From Pseudobdellovibrionaceae bacterium (GTDB taxonomy: Bacteria > Bdellovibrionota > Bdellovibrionia > Bdellovibrionales > UBA1609), in NCBI GenBank assembly GCA_020635055.1, contig JACKAN010000014.1, positions 40,190-104,189 of the forward strand: a DNA stretch of 64,000 bases, in the 5' to 3' direction. Below the pieces are notes generated by a model. The model saw only the letters and a program-made list of their open reading frames with translations, had not been told where the DNA came from and made no database searches. Position 1 is the stretch's first letter; the number at the start of each line of letters is the position of its first letter. Shown here piece by piece: positions 58,823 through 64,000 of the stretch. The translations under genes and the position numbers were made by a program.

Positions 58823-60190
58823 ATGACAAGTAGAGCTATGCAAGAAAATTTTACAGATAACAATAATGAATCAAAAGAGAACCTTGGTGTTTATATTTCT
58901 ACCTATGGTTGTCAAATGAATGTCAATGACACCGATCGGATGTATTCACTTTTAGAAATGGTTAATTTTAACCCTGTTTCTCGGCCCGAAGATGCTGACT
59001 TGATTATAATAAACTCATGCAGTGTTAGAGAAAAACCGGTGCACAAGGTTCATTCGGAAGTAGGACGTTACAAAAACTTAAAAAAATCCAATTCAAAATT
59101 AAGAATTGGCGTGGGCGGCTGTGTTGGCCAACAAGAAAAGAAAAATTTACTTTCTGACGTTCCTCTTTTAGATTTTGTTTTTGGGACGGACGCAATTGAT
59201 GAGCTGCCCGACATTGTGGAAAAAATATATCGAAATGATCAAAAAATAGTCCGCGCTCGTTTTGAGCATCAGAAGCCTTATCAGATTCAAACATTAAACC
59301 GCAATCCTGGGATTTCTACATTCGTAAACATAACTAAAGGTTGTGATAATTTTTGCACATTTTGTGTTGTGCCCTTCACTCGGGGTAGAGAGCGTTCACG
59401 GTCTTTAAATGAGCTAGTAAAAGATGTTAATAGCTTAGTGCAAAGGGGAGTAAAAGAAGTCACCCTTTTGGGGCAGAATGTAAATTCTTACAAGTCGGAA
59501 TGTGGGGCCCATTTTTCGAAACTTTTAGAAGTCTTGGCTCAGGATACCGATATTGAAAGAATACGTTACACTACTAGTCATCCTAAGGATTTTGATCAAG
59601 AATTGTGCGACGTCATGGCACGAAACAGAGAAAAAATATGTGAATATATTCATCTTCCAGTTCAATCAGGTAATTCTGAAGTGCTGGCAAGAATGAACAG
59701 AGGATACAGTCGCAAGGAGTATCTTGATAAAGTTCTTATGATTAAAAACTTTGTGCCCGGCGTGTCACTTTCTACGGATATTATTGTAGGCTTCCCTGGT
59801 GAAACTGAAGAGCAATTTGAAGATACTTTAAGTTTATTAGAAGAGGTAGAATACGAAACATTGTTTGCCTTTAAATACAGCCCTCGACCATTTACTAAGG
59901 CTGCAAAATTTGAAGATCAACTTTCAGAACAGCAAAAGTCAGAGCGACTGAATCAGCTTTTTGCTAAACACGACGAAATTGCTTTTCCATTAGCAAAAAA
60001 ATATGAAGGTCAGATTCTTAAAGTTTTAGTTGAAAAACACAATTTAGAAACTGGTAAAGTGAATGGGCGTTCGACGCAAAACAAATTAGTTCACTTCTCA
60101 GGAGGAAGTGATTTAATTGGTAAAACTGTTTCTGTTGAAATAACAGAAGCTTTCCCCCAAACCCTGAGAGGAAAAAGAGTCGAACTATGA
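58823..60190 (+). CDS. miaB: tRNA-2-methylthio-N6-dimethylallyladenosine synthase MiaB
   Basis: The 455-residue radical SAM methylthiotransferase adds the ms2 group to i6A37. It has the N-terminal UPF0004 domain with three cluster Cys (STYGCQMN, INSCSVREK, GGCVGQQEK), the radical SAM CxxxCxxC in GCDNFCTFCVVPF, and a C-terminal TRAM domain (ending about 455). ATG 58838 is an alternative start. It overlaps the BFN-domain gene by 4 nt. Confidence 0.96.
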   Translation: MTSRAMQENFTDNNNESKENLGVYISTYGCQMNVNDTDRMYSLLEMVNFNPVSRPEDADLIIINSCSVREKPVHKVHSEVGRYKNLKKSNSKLRIGVGGCVGQQEKKNLLSDVPLLDFVFGTDAIDELPDIVEKIYRNDQKIVRARFEHQKPYQIQTLNRNPGISTFVNITKGCDNFCTFCVVPFTRGRERSRSLNELVKDVNSLVQRGVKEVTLLGQNVNSYKSECGAHFSKLLEVLAQDTDIERIRYTTSHPKDFDQELCDVMARNREKICEYIHLPVQSGNSEVLARMNRGYSRKEYLDKVLMIKNFVPGVSLSTDIIVGFPGETEEQFEDTLSLLEEVEYETLFAFKYSPRPFTKAAKFEDQLSEQQKSERLNQLFAKHDEIAFPLAKKYEGQILKVLVEKHNLETGKVNGRSTQNKLVHFSGGSDLIGKTVSVEITEAFPQTLRGKRVEL

Positions 60191-60672
60191 AAAAACAAAA
60201 GTTAGAAATATTCCCTTATGGTATTACATTTAGTCCAGATCAGAGTCGACCCATAATGTTATTTAAAAACAAAGAACAAACAAAAGTATTACCTGTTTGG
60301 TTGAGTCCTCTGGATGCGGGCATTACATTGCACCAAAATTCTGTGGAATTGGGTTATAGTTCTTCTCCCTACAGCCTCACTTGGAAGATTTTAAAACCAC
60401 TGGGTGTTTATCTTGAGAAATGTTGTTTTAAAGACATAAAAGGTCATCATCAATATGTGGAACTGCATTTTTCTGGCCATCCACAACTTAAAAAAATTGT
60501 TAGTCGAGCGGATGAAGCTGTATCTTTTTGTTTAAGTGTGAAAACTCAGTTTTATTGTGAATCTGATTACTTTGATAAATGTAGAACTATAGATGCGGAA
60601 ATGGTTTCAGTAGTTTCTGATTTAAAAAAGCATCCTCAACGCTTTAAAAATAATCATCCCTATTTGAATTAA
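60187..60672 (+). CDS. Bifunctional nuclease (BFN/DUF151)-family-like protein
   Basis: The 161-residue product follows the BFN pattern: PIMLFKNKEQTKVLPVWLSP near the start (the P..LL....VLPIWIG motif), PYSLTWKILKPLGVYLEKCC (HDL....L motif) and KIVSRADEAVSFCLSVKTQF (the VDARPSDAIALALR motif, here altered). The catalytic role in this family is poorly defined and several conserved residues differ, so function is uncertain. Coupled to miaB by ATGA overlap. Confidence 0.65.
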   Translation: MKKQKLEIFPYGITFSPDQSRPIMLFKNKEQTKVLPVWLSPLDAGITLHQNSVELGYSSSPYSLTWKILKPLGVYLEKCCFKDIKGHHQYVELHFSGHPQLKKIVSRADEAVSFCLSVKTQFYCESDYFDKCRTIDAEMVSVVSDLKKHPQRFKNNHPYLN

Positions 60673-60698
60673 TTCAAAAGGCTATTGCGAGGGGTTTA

Positions 60699-61202
60699 AT
60701 GATCGAATCGGTAAGAGGCAAGACTCCTGTAATTGGTGAAAGCGTATTTCTTTCGTCTTCGTCGCATATTATTGGGGAAGTCACCATCGGTGACAACTGT
60801 TCGATTTGGTACAACACGGTTTTGCGCGGTGATGTGATGCCAATTAGTATCGGTAGCGAAACCAATATTCAGGACGGAACAGTTATCCATGGCACTTACA
60901 ATAAGTGTGGAGCGACGATAGGAAAGAGAGTGACCGTTGGCCACAGTGTAATTTTACATGGCTGCACAGTTGAAGACTTATGTCTTATTGGCATGGGTTC
61001 TTTAATCATGGATCTGGCTAAAATTAGCGAGAGGAGCATAGTGGCTGCCGGGAGTTTAGTGACGGAGGAAAGCGAGTTTCCCCCTGGAGTCTTAATTTTA
61101 GGTAGACCGGCTAAGGCGATCAGAGAACTCAATGCCGAAGAACTAAAATTTTTAGATGTTTCCGCTGATAATTATTTAAAATACAAAACATGGTACAAAT
61201 AG
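60699..61202 (+). CDS. Gamma-carbonic-anhydrase-like (YrdA/PaaY) hexapeptide-repeat protein
   Basis: The 167-residue left-handed beta-helix protein has hexapeptide repeats from about residue 10 to 130 (VFLSSSSHIIGEVTIGDNCS). The metal-binding His are in NIQDGTVIHGTYN (His67), and in TVGHSVILHGC (two His). The catalytic-type R-D pair is in NTVLRGDVMP. It ends with a helix. It may be a carbonic anhydrase or an acetyltransferase relative; the former fits the ligands. Confidence 0.9.
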   Translation: MIESVRGKTPVIGESVFLSSSSHIIGEVTIGDNCSIWYNTVLRGDVMPISIGSETNIQDGTVIHGTYNKCGATIGKRVTVGHSVILHGCTVEDLCLIGMGSLIMDLAKISERSIVAAGSLVTEESEFPPGVLILGRPAKAIRELNAEELKFLDVSADNYLKYKTWYK

Positions 61203-61212
61203 AGGATCTATT

Positions 61213-62670
61213 ATGAATGATTTAGATGTAGCTTTAACTTTTGATGATATTTTATTGATTCCTCAATACTCAGAAATAGTTCCCTCACAAGTCTCAACAA
61301 GATCTTTTTTTGCAAGGGATACTTATTTAAATCTGCCAATATTGTCGGCAGCTATGGACACAGTAACAGAAAACAAAGTAGCTAGAGTCATGGCCCAGCA
61401 TGGTGGACTTGGAATTATACACAAAAATATTTCTATTAGGGCACAAGCCTTTGAGGTGGAGAAAGTAAAAAAATATGAAAGTGGAATGATCACCGACCCC
61501 ATCACTTTAGGTCCGGACAATTTGGTTGCCGAAGCTATGGAACTCATGTCGAGATACTCGATTAGTGGCGTGCCTATTACTGTGGAGGGGATATTGGTGG
61601 GGATACTCACCAATCGAGATTTGCGTTTTGAAACAAATTTAGAGCAGCCCATTAAAAATATTATGACCTCGGAAAAGCTGGTAACTGCAGAAGTCGGGAC
61701 CACTTTAGATCAAGCCAAAAAGATTTTGCAAAAACATCGCATTGAAAAATTGCCTGTTGTTGATGAAAAAAACTTTCTTATGGGTTTGATCACTATAAAA
61801 GATATTGAAAAGTCACAAACATATCCTTTGTCATCTAAAGACTCTCAAGGACGTTTGTTAGCGGGGGCGGCCATAGGCACAGATAATTCCAGCCGTGAAA
61901 GAGCCAATGCTCTAGTTGAGGCCGGTGTTGATGTGATTACTGTGGACACAGCTCATGGTCACTCTAAAAATGTTATAGAAATTGTTAAATATCTTCATCA
62001 AAGTTATCCGGAAATTATTATTGTTGCTGGAAATGTGGTTACACCGGAAGCTGTAGATGCCTTGATGAAAGCGGGGGCAGATGTTGTAAAGGTCGGCGTG
62101 GGACCGGGAAGCATTTGCACAACTCGTATTGTGACGGGTGTGGGGATGCCACAAATCACAGCAGTTAAAGAGTGTGGTAAAATGGCTTTAAAACATGGAA
62201 AAACAATCATTGCTGATGGCGGAGTTAAATTTTCTGGAGACATCACAAAAGTTTTAGCCATGGGTGCGAATTCTGTAATGATTGGTGGTCTTTTAGCTGG
62301 CTCTGATGAAAGCCCTGGAGAAACAGTACTCTTTCAAGGACGCACATATAAAGTTTATCGTGGAATGGGTAGTATTGGTGCAATGAAAATTGGTTCTAAA
62401 GATCGTTACGGTCAAGCCGATGTCGACGATTTTGAAAAGTTAGTGCCAGAGGGTATTGAAGGGCGGGTGCCCTATAAGGGATCGGCCAGTGCAATCATTC
62501 ATCAACTTATTGGGGGATTGAGATCTGGGATGGGTTATTTGGGTGCTTGTAATATTAAAGAACTACAAGAGCGGGCTCGCTTTGTTAGAATAAGCACTCA
62601 AGGTTTAAGAGAAAGCCATGTTCATGATGTGAGCATTACCAAGGAAGCTCCCAATTACCGCCTTGAATAG
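61213..62670 (+). CDS. guaB: IMP dehydrogenase
   Basis: The 485-residue enzyme oxidises IMP to XMP, the first committed step to GMP. It has LTFDDILLIPQYSEIVPSQV at the start, two CBS domains (about 90-200), DTAHGHSKNVIEIV, the catalytic loop GPGSICTTRIVTGVG with Cys, ADGGVKFSGD and the flap region YRGMGSIGAM. Length is normal. GAGGATC precedes the ATG. Confidence 0.98.
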   Translation: MNDLDVALTFDDILLIPQYSEIVPSQVSTRSFFARDTYLNLPILSAAMDTVTENKVARVMAQHGGLGIIHKNISIRAQAFEVEKVKKYESGMITDPITLGPDNLVAEAMELMSRYSISGVPITVEGILVGILTNRDLRFETNLEQPIKNIMTSEKLVTAEVGTTLDQAKKILQKHRIEKLPVVDEKNFLMGLITIKDIEKSQTYPLSSKDSQGRLLAGAAIGTDNSSRERANALVEAGVDVITVDTAHGHSKNVIEIVKYLHQSYPEIIIVAGNVVTPEAVDALMKAGADVVKVGVGPGSICTTRIVTGVGMPQITAVKECGKMALKHGKTIIADGGVKFSGDITKVLAMGANSVMIGGLLAGSDESPGETVLFQGRTYKVYRGMGSIGAMKIGSKDRYGQADVDDFEKLVPEGIEGRVPYKGSASAIIHQLIGGLRSGMGYLGACNIKELQERARFVRISTQGLRESHVHDVSITKEAPNYRLE

Positions 62671-62672
62671 AC

Positions 62673-64000
62673 ATGTTGATTAGGGTTCTTTTTTCCATAT
62701 TTAGTTCACTATTTTTAATATCTTGTGCGACGCTGGATTCGGATTCTACCTATCAGAAGGTAGCCATCAATTCAAACCCCATAGGGGCGAAAGTGTATTT
62801 CGAAAAGAAAGAAGTCGGACAAACACCATTAGTGTTGGATGTTCCCAGGGGTATTAAAGATAAGCAGGTCACCTTAGAGTTAGAGGGTGAAACCAACGAA
62901 TTTAAATTAAATTCTCAATTTCGTTGGTTAGACAGTGGACTTACTAACTTAATGTTTGTCACTATGTATCCCTTTGTTTTATCCGTGGATTTTATTTCGG
63001 GTGCTGCATGGGAGGTAAAAGATGTATATGTGAAATTTCCCAAGGCAGCAAAACGTCGTACTCAAGATTCAGTGATTCTTATTGCTCCACCCCAGGGAGT
63101 GAAGGAATATTGGGCCCCGGAAATCGCTGAAAATTTGCAAAAATTTGTAAGTAAGAAAAATCCAAAGTCACGAGTGGTCCCACTCACTATGACCTACTCA
63201 ACATTTTATGCAGAAGATTATGATTACCATCAGCGACCCATTTTTAGTGAGCAAAAGGAGTTGCATCAAGACTTTATAAAAGATTTATCTGCCACACATA
63301 TATTTGAGAGCTTTTATGAAATTCGTGGGGATAGATTGTATATTTATGGTGAATTAATAAATTTAAAAACAGGGGAAGCTGAAGCGAAACATAATATTTC
63401 TTTGGCCTTAAACAAACTCGAGCGCTTTAGATCTAGCTTATGGCAAAAAAGAGCCGGCCATCTTTTTAACTTCATTCCCAATAATATAGCTCTACAAGCA
63501 TCTAACAGTCAGACCAATTTAACTTTACTAGATCCTGCATATCCTAATGATCTAGGCCTTCCTATTTTTGGCAAACCCATAACTCGTAATGATTTACTAG
63601 GTAAAATGTCCAAAGTTTTAAGTGCGGTAAATATTAATTTTTTAGACCCGCCGACGAGCCGTAGAAATTCCCGTTATGAATTTTCTTTTGTCCCCTCAGT
63701 TATTTTTAGCTGGGATCGTTTTGAATTCGAGGATACTGCTATTTTGAGGGGGGTGGAATTTGATAATTTTATTGTGGGTGGGGGTTATGGTCCACAGTGG
63801 AGTTTGGTTTCCAACTGGGGGAAGACATTTTTTGAAATCATACCCACGCTTTATTATAGGGAACTTCACTGGAAATCTGTATCTATAAAGGAAGAGAGTT
63901 TTAATGAGGTGAGTTTAGGCAGTCAAACACGACTTGGCCATACGACATTTATAAATAAACATTTGAACATTACTTTTTTTGTTCAAAATAATAATGAGGG
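62673..64000 (+). CDS. PEGA-domain lipoprotein, continues beyond window
   Basis: The frame opens with ATG 62673, two bases after the guaB stop, and is open to the edge (442 codons). Residues 1-18 are a lipoprotein signal with lipobox LISC (Cys18). A PEGA domain (about 30-70: VAINSNPIGAKVYFEKKEVG) follows, then GDRLYIYGELINLKTGEAEA. The C-terminal part resembles beta-strand, barrel-like sequence (FIVGGGYGPQWSLVSNWGKT; THINKHL-like TTFINKHLNITFFV). It is partial; a surface or outer-membrane role is an inference. Confidence 0.7.
   Translation, partial: MLIRVLFSIFSSLFLISCATLDSDSTYQKVAINSNPIGAKVYFEKKEVGQTPLVLDVPRGIKDKQVTLELEGETNEFKLNSQFRWLDSGLTNLMFVTMYPFVLSVDFISGAAWEVKDVYVKFPKAAKRRTQDSVILIAPPQGVKEYWAPEIAENLQKFVSKKNPKSRVVPLTMTYSTFYAEDYDYHQRPIFSEQKELHQDFIKDLSATHIFESFYEIRGDRLYIYGELINLKTGEAEAKHNISLALNKLERFRSSLWQKRAGHLFNFIPNNIALQASNSQTNLTLLDPAYPNDLGLPIFGKPITRNDLLGKMSKVLSAVNINFLDPPTSRRNSRYEFSFVPSVIFSWDRFEFEDTAILRGVEFDNFIVGGGYGPQWSLVSNWGKTFFEIIPTLYYRELHWKSVSIKEESFNEVSLGSQTRLGHTTFINKHLNITFFVQNNNE

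Overview
This AT-rich, gene-dense window comes from a Gram-negative bacterium. LptD shows an outer membrane. The ffh / rpsP-khpA-rimM-trmD-(SPOUT methylase)-rplS-rnhB-yraN order, the GYF-domain protein, the degenerate HD-GYP proteins and the CHASE2 cyclase fit a member of the Bdellovibrionota or a related delta-type lineage. The lineage is an inference from gene content; no rRNA gene is present to settle it.

Region 1 (1-17.1 kb) is a plastic accessory region. It opens with a truncated secreted HExxH protein. A mobile-element pile-up follows: an IS3-family element interrupted by a complete IS66 element (8-bp duplication GTTTAAAA), a 3'-half initiator tRNA scar that looks like an attachment site, an HTH/nucleotidyltransferase (toxin-antitoxin-like) pair cut by a second, inverted IS3 end, an IS4-like transposase relic, and an intact IS3 element with a 3-bp duplication. 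Then come a signal-peptide methyltransferase-like protein and relics of an ISL3 transposase and a PIN-domain protein. The most unusual part is a compact operon of three small, mutually diverged proteins with the ribosome-hibernation-factor (HPF/YfiA) fold pattern. It is preceded by a possible 12-residue leader peptide and followed by a frameshifted fourth ORF and an SDR dehydrogenase whose 5' end is split by an (A)7 frameshift. An AraC regulator, a lone receiver domain, a GNAT pseudogene and a small secreted protein complete the region.

Region 2 (17.1-33.7 kb) starts with a Cys-rich ArsR repressor under two palindromic operators, translationally coupled to a 38-residue CC-CC-CC peptide that automated calling would miss. 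Then follow TrhO, a membrane MutS-like ATPase, an HD-GYP-like protein, an ABC-2 exporter, Ffh, and the ribosome/tRNA-modification operon. An IS5-family element sits between ffh and rpsP, and a strong intrinsic terminator abuts the rimM start codon. LptD closes the block.

Region 3 (33.8-64 kb) is ordinary chromosome. It has signalling genes (receiver-HD-GYP-like, CHASE2 adenylate cyclase, STAS, a cyclic-nucleotide-binding protein), large coiled-coil proteins, a VKOR-DsbA fusion, a ChaN-like protein, a double-GYF membrane protein, HU, ArgRS, TPR and FecR-like envelope proteins, pyruvate kinase, a thiolase/CoA-transferase operon (acetoacetate metabolism), an H1-like AK-rich protein with a Cys/His cluster, MiaB, a BFN-domain protein, a gamma-carbonic-anhydrase-like protein, IMP dehydrogenase, and a PEGA lipoprotein running off the right edge. 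Several convergent gene pairs overlap at their stop codons. The cyclase and the cyclic-nucleotide-binding protein may belong to one second-messenger circuit (inference).
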